Source of the DNA: Chara braunii
Lineage: Eukaryota; Streptophyta; Charophyceae; Charales; Characeae
NCBI GenBank assembly: GCA_003427395.1
Contig: BFEA01000025.1
Location: forward strand, 2,922,442-2,963,144
Reading direction: 5' to 3'
DNA length: 40,703 nucleotides
A program made the translations under genes and the position numbers. Under the pieces are notes generated by a model. It was given only the letters and a program-made list of their open reading frames with translations, searched no databases and had not been told where the DNA came from. Below are positions 1 through 9,390 of this stretch, in pieces; the first letter of the stretch is position 1; every line of letters starts with the position of its first letter.

Positions 1-350
1 GCTCTCTTGAACACACTCTGAACCTCGTCAGCTAGAAACTCCGCCCCTCTGTCCATCACTATCTTGCTGACACAACCATACCTGGATAAGTACTCCAGGA
101 TGAAGTTCTTCACTTCCTTTGCCGTCTTACTCCTGATAGGTCTACCGTCCACGAACCCAGTGAAATCGTCACGTATGTTCACAACGTAGTTCATATTGCC
201 TACTCCTTTCGGCATCTTCACCATATCGATGTGTAGCTTCTCTCCTGGTCTGGTGGGATAGGATGGATGGAGAGGCTCTTTGTATTTCACAAGAACTCTC
301 TTCTAGCATTCCTCGCAGGTCATACAATACCTCTCGACGTCCTTATACAC
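1..350 (-). pseudogene. Ty3/gypsy-type integrase fragment (zinc finger plus start of the catalytic core)
   Basis: Read on the minus strand from about 350 down to the window edge, one frame gives the end of an HHCC-type zinc finger (a YKDVERYC stretch followed by CxxCxxC spacing) and a KYKEPLHPSYPTRP linker. The integrase core follows, with LHIDMVKMPKG and then IVMDRGAEF. The first catalytic Asp is at 225-227 and the second at 51-53; the Glu would lie beyond the window edge. One in-frame TAG sits at 303-305, just after the Cys cluster. The family function is to insert retroelement cDNA into chromosomes. The core resembles gypsy integrases common in fungi, algae and early plants and differs from the integrase of the chromovirus further right. 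Reverse transcriptase should lie upstream (higher coordinates), but a scrambled junction and a giant repeat lie there instead, so the fragment has lost the rest of its element. Domain identity is confident; the parent element is not known. Confidence 0.85.
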
Positions 351-680
351 TTGAAGCTTCAGCACGAGTATATCGCGACGTGCGGCATCTTCACCAGTTT
401 ACTCGAGTACACGTGAAGCTTCCGCAAGTCGCTCCGGCTGAGTGCGTCACCAGTTTACTCTCCGAGATACGCTCACTCCTTGCCCAGGCTGGTGCACTCT
501 GTGCGTCCAAAGCCACACGTCCTCGGACAGGATTATAGACCTCCTCGCAAACTGGTGAAGATGCCGGAAGTCGCTCCGGCTAAGTGCATCTGCCATACTT
601 CTCGCGCACGTCGCCTATCCCATAATCTTCACCAGTTTACTCGAGTACACTTGAAGCCATACCGCAAACTGGTGATACAC
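345..680. repeat. Scrambled junction of short direct and inverted duplications
   Basis: Short modules recur here in both orientations. A 25-bp segment at 388-412 is repeated exactly at 626-650. The 17 bases at 384-400 occur as a perfect inverted copy at 549-565. A GAAGCTTCCGC/AGTCGCTCCGGC module appears near 415, 565 and 685, the last being the start of giant repeat copy A. The pattern is what template switching or microhomology-mediated joining leaves when a repeat end is fused to unrelated DNA, here the integrase fragment. The mechanism is inference; the repeats are visible directly. Confidence 0.75.
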
Positions 681-2339
681 TTGAAGCTTCCGCAAGTCGC
701 TCCGGCCGAGTGCGTCAGCCATACCTCTCGCGAGCCCCTACGACAGAATATGGCCAATGCGCGGTACAACTTACCTCCACCTTACGGGAGTTGTCACCTC
801 CCTTCGGTGGGCGTATCCCCGCCGAACTTCCAGTTCACAGTACGAAAGTTAATCAGTTGCAATCGCAGAGGTGGACCAGCCGAGGGCGTTTCTCGTTCGC
901 TGTAGCATAGGAGGTACGCGAGGTCCCACACCTCTATCGAACCCGCATGCGAACCGACGCACTGGGGGGCGAAAATCCCAATCGCGACTCGTCGTGGGTC
1001 GACTAAGACGCATCCCACTTACCATGCGTTACACAACAACATTCACACACACGGAACGACTCAAAAAACAAACAACACAACAACACTCCTAGTCCCTTTT
1101 CGTAGTCATCCCATAACCTTCCGACGCGGAAAATCGGATAGGCGACGTGCGCGAGACTTAGTATAAAACCTCGTGGACGCAGGGTCTTCCCACATCGACC
1201 AGCAATGCATACTTATGCAAGCGGTCGCAATGATGTTGTACTATGTAGTTTCCATAACCACGTGGTCCTCAATAATCTCGAGGGTCGCGTTCGACACTCA
1301 AGTGTCGGCTGACAAGCGCCTTGAGGGGTTAATCTCTCGACGCTAGACAACCGCCAAGTGCGGTTGAGAACCACACCCTCTTCTGCACCTTGCAGAGAGT
1401 GAGTGGTACACAGGTTCATACATGTAGTGACAATCGCCTCTTATCGCCCTTGAGACCAGCTCCATCATCTAGGGTCCGGAGAGAAATCAAGGGGTTTGAC
1501 TTTGACGGTTGCCACGGACTACAACGTCCAACTATATAAAACTTTAAAAAGGTAAAAGAGGATTTCCCCTTTCTCTCAAAATATTATCTGTTTAACCCTT
1601 ATGCACGGTCATGGTAGGCCGCGCGAAACACTTAAGGCATATGTATTCACATATATATAGAGAGAGAGGGTTATAAATATGTGACGATCACATCTCACAA
1701 TCACAGTGAGACTTCTCTCATCCATATATATGTATGTGATCGCAGGCAGTTAAATCGAGAGTCCGAACCACCAAACATACCTGCAATGACATCAAAGACT
1801 CAACCAAAAGTTCATGCACTACACGGGGTCAACTTCAACTATTATCTGCGCTCACACTCCTCGGTTTAGCCATACAAGCCTCACTCCTTATGCAACTCTC
1901 AAAATAAAATACTCAGTATCTTTGTTAAATGACCATTCAATAAAGTTCGGGTAAAAACACAACGAAACAATTCAAATTACAAGGCTAAAGCCTTTAGGTT
2001 GAGTGACAAGAGTGGATTGGAGTTGAATCGTAAACCGACGAATTGACAACCGATTTGTTATAAGTGATAACAGAAGATGATCTTCGTAGGATCAAGCTGA
2101 AACTAGTCCAAATCTTGAATCAGAACGATCAAGAGGAACATGTACCATAAGACAGGTCAATGTCCAATCTAAATCATCAATGTATGAAAAATAAATCTCC
2201 ATAGCATATTCTTACTCAAAATTATCTGCCAACTAAGTCTAAGTCTACCCTTGAGCCAGTGTCCAAAGAAAAGGTAGGCCTTTGTCAGAATCTCCCCTAT
2301 TTAGGGTGGATTACGAGAATCGTCACTTGTCAAAATATA

Positions 2340-2900
2340 ACATAACCACTAAACTAAAAAAATTTCGGCTGCGCTTCCTGTAGAAAAAGTGTCTTTTCAG
2401 AATTTATATTAGCTCGAATATAAAAAAACTGAAATAGTCTCTAATTATGAAAAGTCAAATTTTGTCTAACTCCCTGACTTAGTAAAAATTTGGGTAGCAT
2501 ATCCTCTAGAAAACTAGACTTTTCCAGCTTTATACTAAGTCGGATAAAAACTCAAATAAAGTTTGAATTCCACAAAGACGGGATTTAACTAACTCCTTAG
2601 TTTTGTAGAAATTTTGGCAGCGTTTCCCGTAGAGAAAGTAACTTTCCAAAAGTTATACAAGGCTAAGTTTAAAAATGTAGAAATAACTTTGACTTCCCAA
2701 AGTTCAATTTTGTCTAACTCTCTGATTAAGCAAAAAATTGGGCAACACTCCCTTTAGAAAATAAGACTTTCCAGATTTTTACTAAGCCATACATAAAATT
2801 TAGACAAGCTAAATTTTGAAAAGTCAAAATATAACTAACTCCTTGGTTTTGTAGAAATTTCGACAACGCTTCCCGTAAAGAAAGTAGCTTACCAAGATTT
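2340..2900. repeat. Tandem array of about 122 bp, five diverged units (copy A)
   Basis: Units are marked by AATTTCGGCAGCGCTTCCCGTAG-like cores at about 2361, 2488, 2610, 2735 and 2856, a spacing of 122-127 bases. Each core is followed by a (C)TTTTCCA(A/G)A motif, a TTATAC(T/A)A motif and then TAACTCCTTGGTTT. Odd and even units differ consistently (GGCAGCG against GGGCAGCA), so the array looks like a higher-order pair. The same array occurs in copy B with about three units and in copy C with six units split by an insertion. Confidence 0.8.
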
Positions 2901-3445
2901 ATACAATATCAAGTGTAACAAAAAATCCAAAAAAATGCAAAAATTGATCTAAGTAAAATAAACTTAGCTCATAAAATGCAGGAATTGAAACTAATTTTTA
3001 TGACTCTAGCACGTGGCGAGCTTCTAAAGCAACTACCTATCAAACTGAAACTCAGACTAAGTAGTAATCTCACTCAGTCACATGCAAGGCCAAACCACAA
3101 AGGTTAGTACTCTCACAGCCCAAAGTTAATCTTGTCCAACAATAGTTCTTAGTCTTTCAATGATTTATCCATTTATACCCAGCTTACATAAAGCATAAAG
3201 ATGTACCACCCAAACTTTTGGAGCAATGTCTAGCTCAGTCATTGAGTATATACAAACAGAGGGTACAACTACTTTTCTCTTCTTTGGACATGTGACTAGG
3301 TTATCCAGCCTAGTCACCATGAAATGTTTAAGTATCCAAGTTATATATAATTATCTTCATTGAATCTTGTAAGGTAACATATGATTGAACCGATCATCTT
3401 AGCTCGAGGTTCACCTGCGCCTTCTTACCACAAGTTTACTCTTAA

Positions 3446-3863
3446 GCCACCAGTCCCCCCGCCGTCGAAAACCCCTAGTCCCTGTGAGTTAGGGCCGGGT
3501 TGTACGGAGGGGCGGCGACCGTACGGAGGCGCCGGGTTATACGGAGGGGCCGACGGGTCCAATCCCGCCATTTTGCAAACGACAACTTTCCCGATTTTTT
3601 GTGCTAAAAAAAATTCACCAAAATGTCTGAAAATTTGAGGGTCCGTATATTAGGTCGTGATCTTTCAGGAAAAAATATCAGAAAAAAAATAAATAATTTT
3701 CGCCATGAAATATTCGTCACGCCGATTCGGTTTATTTCAAATTATTTTTCACAAATTTCATTTTTGAAGCCCGCCCGGTTTTCCACACTGTACTACTGGT
3801 ACCCGTCGTGAAACGGTGCTACCGATACCCCTGAGGTTTTCTGACGTCAGGCGGACCGGTGGT
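3446..3863. mobile_element. MITE with TTAA target duplication (piggyBac/Sola-like)
   Basis: The 418-bp segment is flanked by TTAA at 3442-3445 and 3864-3867. Its ends are inverted repeats: left GCCACCAGTCCCCC, right (reverse complement) ACCACCGGTCCGCC, agreeing at 11 of 14 positions. Inside are three TACGGAGG motifs near 3515-3550 and an AT-rich centre; there is no transposase. TTAA duplications are characteristic of piggyBac-type and Sola transposons. Family assignment is inference because the terminal motif is not a textbook match. This segment lies in the part of copy A that is missing from copy C. Confidence 0.55.
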
Positions 3864-3867
3864 TTAA

Positions 3868-4440
3868 TTAATACTCTCTGGTGTTTGTGATAAGCTATAG
3901 TCAGACCACCGAAACTTATGGGACAGTGTCTGACTAGCCTGTTCATAGGTAAAGTAGTAGTAAATATATAGCTAAGTTATAACCTTTTGGTTCCAGCATG
4001 TGCGTGGCATTGGACCAAGACCACAAAAACTTATGGAACATGTTTGGTACTCAGCCTGATCTATTCCCTTAATAGTAAAGCAGGAAGAGGTTAAGTCACC
4101 AAAACTTATGGTACATAACTCAGACCTCCTCATTCAAAACCAAAAGAAACTGAGAAAACCGAAGATAAGCAAGGCAACCAAGCCACAAAAACTTATGGGA
4201 CAATGCTTGGCCCCAAAAAAGTCAACCACAAACTGCCCTCGCAAGTCAGAGCAACCAGACCACCCAAACTTATGGAACATGTCTGATGCTCCAGGCAACC
4301 CAAAAATAAACATAACACTTGGCCTCCCCAAACTTATGGAGACTTGTCCAACCTTTGATGTCCTGAAAGTCAAACTAAAAGTCAAAGTAGTGGTGCACAC
4401 AATATACTCAATCAAAACGTAACAAGAAATACAGGTAGGG
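3868..4440. repeat. Diverged minisatellite-like repeats with core CCAAAACTTATGG (variable slot, copy A)
   Basis: The core CC(A/G)AAACTTATGG recurs at about 3906, 4021, 4097, 4182, 4261 and 4325, with a related CCCAAACTTTTGG at 3210. Spacing is irregular at 64-115 bases, and each core is followed by ACA(A/T)GT-like text. In copy B the equivalent slot holds an unrelated 65/49-bp minisatellite, and in copy C it is deleted. Six-frame translations here are short and do not look like protein. Confidence 0.6.
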
Positions 4441-4853
4441 GTTTATAACCGGATTTATAGAAGGAAAGTAGAACCTTTACCTTTACGTTCCCTGCCTTCA
4501 GAACTTCCCCTGAGTTCCGACAGAGCTCCCGCAATCAGTGGGCTGACTCCCCATAGAGTCTTGTTGCGGTCCTACAGGTTGCAATCCTGCCTACCGCCTT
4601 CCTCTTTGAACAGGATTAGACTGAGAGTAAGAAAGGCAGAAGGAGGGGTTTCAGACTCTCGAGATACAGAAGGGGGACAAACTCAACTCCCAGAAAATGG
4701 CCTTGATACCTTTGTGTGCCTGAGGGCTCCGCAATGATGGTCAAAGCGTAGCAAGAACTTGGTCAACTGAAATCGAATCACCAACCGTTGACTCATTGAC
4801 GATCCTTTATTTCACAACAATAGTTCCCCTTACAAAGTTTTGGCCACTTCCTC

Positions 4854-6150
4854 GAGAGATGGTTAACAACATACACTATTTACATGTCACTTTCAGCCGC
4901 TTCAGGTCCCCACCAAATAATTGGATGAGGGTATCTGAAACCCCTTCCAGAAGCTTCAACCACTTCAGCGGTTTCATGTCCCCACCTGAAATTCTTGAAA
5001 TGACCTGAAGTGGCTGAAGCTTCTGAAAGGGGTTTCAGGTATCCCCATCCAAATGGTTGGATGGGGCTACCCGAAACCCCTTTTAGAAGTTTCAACCACT
5101 TCAGCGGTTTCAGGTCCCCACCTGAAATTCATGAAATGGTCTGAAGTGGCTAAAGCTTCTTAAAAGAGTTTCAGGTACCTCCATCCAAATGGTTGGATGG
5201 GAGTATCGAAAACCCCTCCCAGAAACTTCAGCCACTTCAATGGTTTCAGGTCCCCACCTGAAATTCCTGAAATAACATGAAATAGCTGAAGCTTTTGAAA
5301 GGGGTTTCAGGTACCCCCATCCAAATGGTTCGATGGGGGTACCTGAAACCCCTTTCAGAAGCTTCAGCCACGTCAACGGTTTCAGGTCCCCACCTGAAAT
5401 TCCTTAAATGACCCGAAGTGGCTGAAGCTTCTGAAAGGGGTTTCAGGTACCCCCATCCAACTGGTTGGATGAGGGTACCAAAAACCCCTTTTAGAAGCTT
5501 TAGCCACTTCAGTGGTTTCAGGTCCCCACCTGAAATTCCTGAAATTACCTGAAGTGGTTGAAGCTTCTGAAAGTGGTTTCAGGTACCCCCATCCAAATGG
5601 TTGGATGAGGGTATCTGAAACCCCTTTCAAAAGCTTCAACCACTTCAGCGGTTTCATGTCCCCACCTAAAATTTATGAAATGACCTGAAGTGGCTGAAGC
5701 TTCTAAAAGAGGTTTCAGGTACCCCCATCCAAATGGTTGGATCCAAATGGTTGGATGAGGGTACCTGAAACCCCTTTCAGAACGTTCAGCTACTTGAACG
5801 GTTTCATGTTCCTACCTGAAATTCCTTAAATGACCAAGTGGCTGAAGCTTCTGAAAGGGGTTTCAGGTACCCCCATCCTACCATTTTGATAGGGGTACTT
5901 GAAACCCCTTTCAGAAGCTTCAGCGACTTCAGGTCATTACGACGGTTTCAGGTCCCCACCTTAAATTCCTAAAATAACCTGAAGTGGCTGAAAAAACAGG
6001 CAAGAAAAAAAAACAAAAAACAAAAAACTTGTCCTTCAAACCACCCGAAACTTTTGAAATGACCTGAAGTGCCTTCAGGCCATTTCGGTGGTTTCAGACC
6101 ACTTCAGAATCTTTCATTCTGAAATTTCATGTTGTCGTTAACCATTAGTG
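4854..6150. mobile_element. Non-autonomous hAT-like transposon loaded with hairpin repeats
   Basis: The 1297-bp insertion is bounded by an 8-bp duplication ACTTCCTC at 4846-4853 and 6151-6158. Copy C has the empty site at 39660-39676, with ACTTCCTC present once and followed directly by AAAATGCAAG. The ends form inverted repeats that share ATGGTTAAC followed, after a short gap, by AACAT (left end near 4858, right end near 6130-6145). Eight-base duplications point to hAT or related transposons, but the terminal bases are not the canonical CAGGG, so the superfamily is inferred. Most of the interior is the 136-bp hairpin array. No transposase is encoded. Confidence 0.75.
4915..5990. repeat. Satellite-like array of 136-bp units, each a nested palindrome
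   Basis: The palindrome centre CATCCAAATGGTTGGATG recurs at about 5045, 5181, 5317, 5453, 5589, 5726 and (diverged) 5873, giving a period of 136-138 bases. Around each centre the flanks pair outward for about 50 bases: CTGAAGTGGCTGAAGCTT and GAAAGGGGTTTCAGGTACC on one side, their complements on the other. A second palindrome centre lies halfway, around CAGGTCCCCACCTGAAATT. Each unit can therefore fold into a long hairpin on either strand. One unit near 5735 carries a 17-base internal duplication of the centre. Minus-strand frames stay open across two units, but this is a consequence of the repeat and not evidence of a gene. Confidence 0.9.
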
Positions 6151-6158
6151 ACTTCCTC

Positions 6159-7500
6159 AAAATGCAAGTTACTCCCTCCAACCAATTGTCATTTTGCGAC
6201 ATAAGAAGGGCACATTTAAAACAGAGCATCTGCTAAGGGACATCATACGTGTGCAACTAACGCACAATATGCACTGCGAGGCACAACAGCGTATAACGGA
6301 CTGCAGTCCACATTGTCATACCAGCAACAACTCAGTAAACAGTGGCTCGATAAACAACAACGGCCCTGCGATTTGGTCAGGTACGCGCTTCCTGTTTTCT
6401 TAGCTCCTTTGCTTTCGCAACTGTCAGCCGCTTTCGCGGCACCAGTCGAAATGAATCGAGTGAAAAAGTTTCCACTACTTTCGTTATTTCCATATGTCAC
6501 CTTCGCACGCTCACTCAACACCATGCGATAACAGGTTCCCTATATTCCCAAGCAACAACGTGCTCTACAGCACCACCAACAATCCCAACATTTAGAATAT
6601 GGAAGAGAAACTGAAAGACTGCGCAAATAACTGAGTGTTGGTCATGACAAAAGTTCCTCTGAGACTTTATTGAATGTTTGACTGTCAAGTGTGATGGAAA
6701 GTGCACTCAAGTTTAGACTTTAAACCGAAAACTTCTCTCCACTTGCTATACATCATGCACGATACTCAAAACTTGGCGGTTACAAGACTAGTCCAACCAT
6801 TTTGTATTGCTGCTACCATTTTTACCTTTCCATTTGGCTACAGCTGCTAGCTCCTTGGTTCTCTCAGTCTCAAAACTACGATCTGCTGGCCAAATATGTT
6901 ATGAACACACGTGCAGCCCCTCTGATTGAAGCGAGGTACATCCAACCACCTCCGAGTCAGTTAGACTCTGGAAAACATTGAAAATAATTTGGCAATCACT
7001 GCCCCAGTTCATCCAGAATACATATCCCTTGGTTGCTACCGGCTCACCGAAGCCACAAGTCAAGTGCTACACAGCCGCAACTGTGGCCGCAAAGGAGAAG
7101 AGCACCACCGATAGGTAAGTCTCAATCCCTCTCCTCTCCGTTAGTCTCCTCTGATTTGTCTCCCTTTTCTCCTCGACTCTTCACTTACCTCCCCCTACTC
7201 TAATCGATGGAAGGAGCAAAATCGAATGTATCTTCCGCCGGAATAAGGAACTATACACTAGATACATTAAAAAGAAATCTCGGAGTGAGAATGGACTAAG
7301 AAGCTGTCAGATGCAACCATCACCGGGAACGCACACGAGAGAGTTAGATAGAGGGAGGCTACTTTTCGATAGGATGAGAAAAATCAGATGAATCTTTCGC
7401 TAGAACAGCGTCAGATGCATGGCACGTAAGTATGCACCCTTCCTCACGGAACTCTTCGCACACCGTATTGCCAAATTTTAATGACTCGTTCTCATATCCG
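6159..7500 (-). other. Copy A interior without a recognisable gene
   Basis: 6159-6930 is closely similar to 39677-40430 in copy C. In copy C a minus-strand reading frame of 139 codons (39727-40146) stays open. In copy A the same frame is broken by a TGA near 6515 and a one-base shift. I do not recognise the translation, so coding is doubtful. From 6930 to 7500 the strand is rich in CTCTCC tracts with scattered GTAAGT motifs and has weak similarity to 19590-20760 of copy B. Confidence 0.4.
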
Positions 7501-7944
7501 CCTTCACCATCAGAATCGCCCTGCAGCAAAACCCCTATTCCGAGCTTTACTTCGACGACATCGATCAAAATATGACCGAGATACACCAATTTCTCTCTCT
7601 CACTCCTTCACTAGCCTCTATCTCTTGCGTATACCTTTTCTTACTAACCTCCATTTCTACTAACCTGTCACAAAAACTAAGTTCATATTTTAACTCTCAA
7701 CTACCCCAAAACCCCGTCTCGCATCTTGGACTGCTAAAAATTGTCGAGAAATTACCAGAATATTACATCTTCACTCTTCGTCTTCTTTGGTCTCCGCAAA
7801 CACTCCGCTCATTACTTTCTTCTACTAGCACCTATTCTATCAACCCTACATTAAAACTAACCTTAACATCTAACTCGCCTACCCTCAGAACCCTAATCTA
7901 GCATCTTCTCCTACTCAATTTCGTCAGGACTGAGTGAGGTAAGT
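7115..7944 (+). other. Splice-donor-like sites in copy A
   Basis: GTAAGT occurs at 7115-7120 (preceded by ATAG), 7426-7431 and 7939-7944 (preceded by GAG). Each is followed by C/T-rich sequence, and CTAAC branch-point-like motifs occur at several places downstream. The first site is matched in copy B at 20637-20642 with surrounding CACC...CAGGTAAGTCTC text. Conservation between diverged copies suggests spliced transcripts on the plus strand, antisense to the presumed LTR. No transcript evidence is available here. Confidence 0.35.
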
Positions 7945-8110
7945 GTTTCTCATCCTACCTCTCCCTCTCCTCCGCTATCTCGTCACACTAACTTTCTCTA
8001 CTAACTCTTTACTGATTCTAAAGTCAGAAACGGGGTCGTCTACCCCTAAAAACCCCAACATAGTATCTTCCCACGCTCGATTTTGATCAGAATCGAGCGA
8101 GCCATACTTC
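7505..8110. repeat. Tandem array of about 180 bp, four units (copy A)
   Basis: A shared core, AAAACCCC(T)ATT followed by GCATC(T/C)TC, occurs at about 7528, 7708, 7888 and 8048, so units are 160-180 bases apart. Each core is followed about 40 bases later by a CTCGATTTxGTxxxxAACGAG-type short palindrome. The one at 8077-8100 has perfect arms GCTCGATT/AATCGAGC. A pyrimidine-rich stretch with CTAAC motifs comes next. Copy B has the same array at 21129, 21306 and 21485. The similarity is visible but diverged. Confidence 0.7.
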
Positions 8111-8311
8111 TTTGGCTGCGCCCAACTTGCTCCCCGCTACCTTCTCTGTCAAATGTTCGCAGCGCAATATCACGCCCGGGTTCGTCCGTCCCACACTGTG
8201 TCCATGCGCTGCTCCGCCCTCTTGCCTCTTCTCTTCTCCTTCACATCCCGACGTCCCGCTAGATCGTCTGCTACGTGCTAACATAGGTCGTTCGGGCTTC
8301 GACTGTCACAA

Positions 8312-8558
8312 ACAACAGGGCGACGTTTATGAGAGTCGAAACCCACTGAGGAGCATGTAATACTCATTTGCCGGCTGTCTGCTCTAGAAAGCCCGTGCTG
8401 TAGCGCTTGGCATATACTCGGTCGTCGAGGCAGCTCCGCCGCTGTAATTAGAGGGAGGGCGCTAGGCCTACCTCAACGTCTGCACCTTGTGCCTAGGTAA
8501 AGCGTGCCCTAGTGCAGATCTTGGTGGTAGTAGCAAATATTCAAAAGAGAACTTTGAA
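8312..8558 (+). pseudogene. Nuclear large-subunit (25S/28S) rRNA fragment, diverged
   Basis: From 8512 the text GTGCAGATCTTGGTGGTAG, continuing through TAGCAAATATTCAAA and GAGAACTTTG, is the near-invariant eukaryotic LSU rRNA segment. Upstream, diverged but collinear LSU blocks are recognisable: ACAGGGCGACGTTTATG and GAGAGTCGAAACCC (rRNA: ACAGCAGGACGGTGGTCATG, GAAGTCGAAATCC), GTAATACTCATTTGCCG (GTAACAACTCACCTGCCG), and TATACTCGGTCGTCGAGGCA. The match stops abruptly at a run of 25 A. The piece lies inside giant repeat copy A, on the strand opposite to the presumed LTR. The junction with poly(A) suggests retroposition of an rRNA piece or later A expansion. It is not a functional rRNA gene. Confidence 0.8.
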
Positions 8559-8581
8559 AAAAAAAAAAAAAAAAAAAAAAA
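8557..8581. repeat. Poly(A) run, 25 bases
   Basis: Uninterrupted A run directly after the LSU rRNA fragment. The following sequence (8582-9110) has no gene that I can recognise. Confidence 0.95.
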
Positions 8582-9125
8582 CGCTAGCACCGTTCTGACG
8601 TCGCCGACTGCAAAACCAAGAGGGATAGCCCCACCGGTCCCGCAATCCCTCAGTTCCTCCGCACCACTCTGATATTCTCGCGTCGTTGCCACTCGGCCTT
8701 GATCCCCGAATTTTCGCTGATGAAAGTCCGACGCTGTAACCAATAGTGCTAGGCCCAAAGTTGGGTTTAGTTTTAACGGACACCCAAATAAACAGGTACA
8801 GCACGACGCGCGGTCCTACTGAAAACACTCCAAAGCCACCTCGTTGTCCATGTCGTCCTCCGCACGTACGCACAAGTCTCAAGCAAGTACATCAATCACG
8901 AGACAAAATATTTTCAATCCTAGTTTAATCATAAATAAAAATCCGGGCGGCGATCACGTCGGTTCTTCAATCATCAACAATTAAAATAATGCGCGCCTCA
9001 AGCCTGCGAGCCCACACACTCTCTGCTCTAGTCAACCACCCAGTCAATGTAAACCAAAACTACAGCCGCGCCTCGCACAGTATGCCTAAACTTTAGACCA
9101 AACTTATTCTCTGTCGTTGCAAAAA

Positions 9126-9163
9126 ATAGGGCGGATACCCTTGTAAGGGTATTCGTGCCGACA
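9126..9163 (-). other. Terminal hairpin of the giant repeat, copy A
   Basis: Bases ATACCCTT-GT-AAGGGTAT form a perfect 8-bp stem, followed by TCGTGCCGACA. On the minus strand this makes the repeat start with TGTCGGCACGA and then the hairpin. The same arrangement, with changes that mostly keep pairing, is at 23129-23159. It marks the 5' end of the LTR-like unit and may have been a structural or regulatory element at its boundary. Confidence 0.65.
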
Positions 9164-9318
9164 ACTTACCGGACCATATTAAGCAACGTCCCCGCCGGTT
9201 CACAAAAAAAAAACTATCAGTTCATCCATAATCCAAAATTATTACGAGAAAGGAACCAATCCGATTAGTCGACAGACTCCGGTTTGAGGTCTTTATCAAC
9301 CCATGCCAAACACAACTA

Positions 9319-9390
9319 TATGCCGCCAGGATTCTAACCTGGGTCTCCATTGTCCTGACACTAGGACGCCGGTGTACTAGACATACGTAC
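9319..9390 (-). pseudogene. tRNA-like sequence (SINE head or tRNA pseudogene)
   Basis: On the minus strand a perfect T-arm (CCAGG, loop TTAGAAT, CCTGG; plus-strand 9326-9342) with a GGTTAGAATCC B box lies about 30-50 bases downstream of an A-box-like TGTCTAGTACACCGG. A GTCCT...AGGAC stem sits between them with a 6-base loop. The acceptor arms do not pair, so it is not a working tRNA. A tRNA-derived SINE head is the simplest reading. Confidence 0.45.

Larger units (their letters stand above)
673..9163 (-). repeat. Giant LTR-like repeat, copy A
   Basis: About 8.5 kb, collinear with copies B and C. Matching blocks are 673-3160, 4450-4845, 6151-6930, 7090-8110 and 9120-9163. Read on the minus strand it begins at 9163 with TGTCGGCACGAATACCC, which contains half of a hairpin with arms ATACCCTT and AAGGGTAT. 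Copy B begins at 23159 in the same way. The other end matches copy C, whose end is abutted by a primer-binding-site-like sequence. TG start, primer site and direct repetition together suggest an LTR. A tandemly duplicated non-LTR unit cannot be excluded. Copy A carries two MITE insertions and a variable minisatellite slot, and it lacks the last roughly 75 bases found in copy C. By eye it is much closer to copy C than to copy B. No long conserved coding region is seen. Confidence 0.6.

Noticed and set aside
4880-5657. Repeated minus-strand frames (LKGVSG..PFGWGYLKPLS)
   Set aside because: Produced by the 136-bp palindromic array. The period is not a multiple of three, and the frames break at unit differences.
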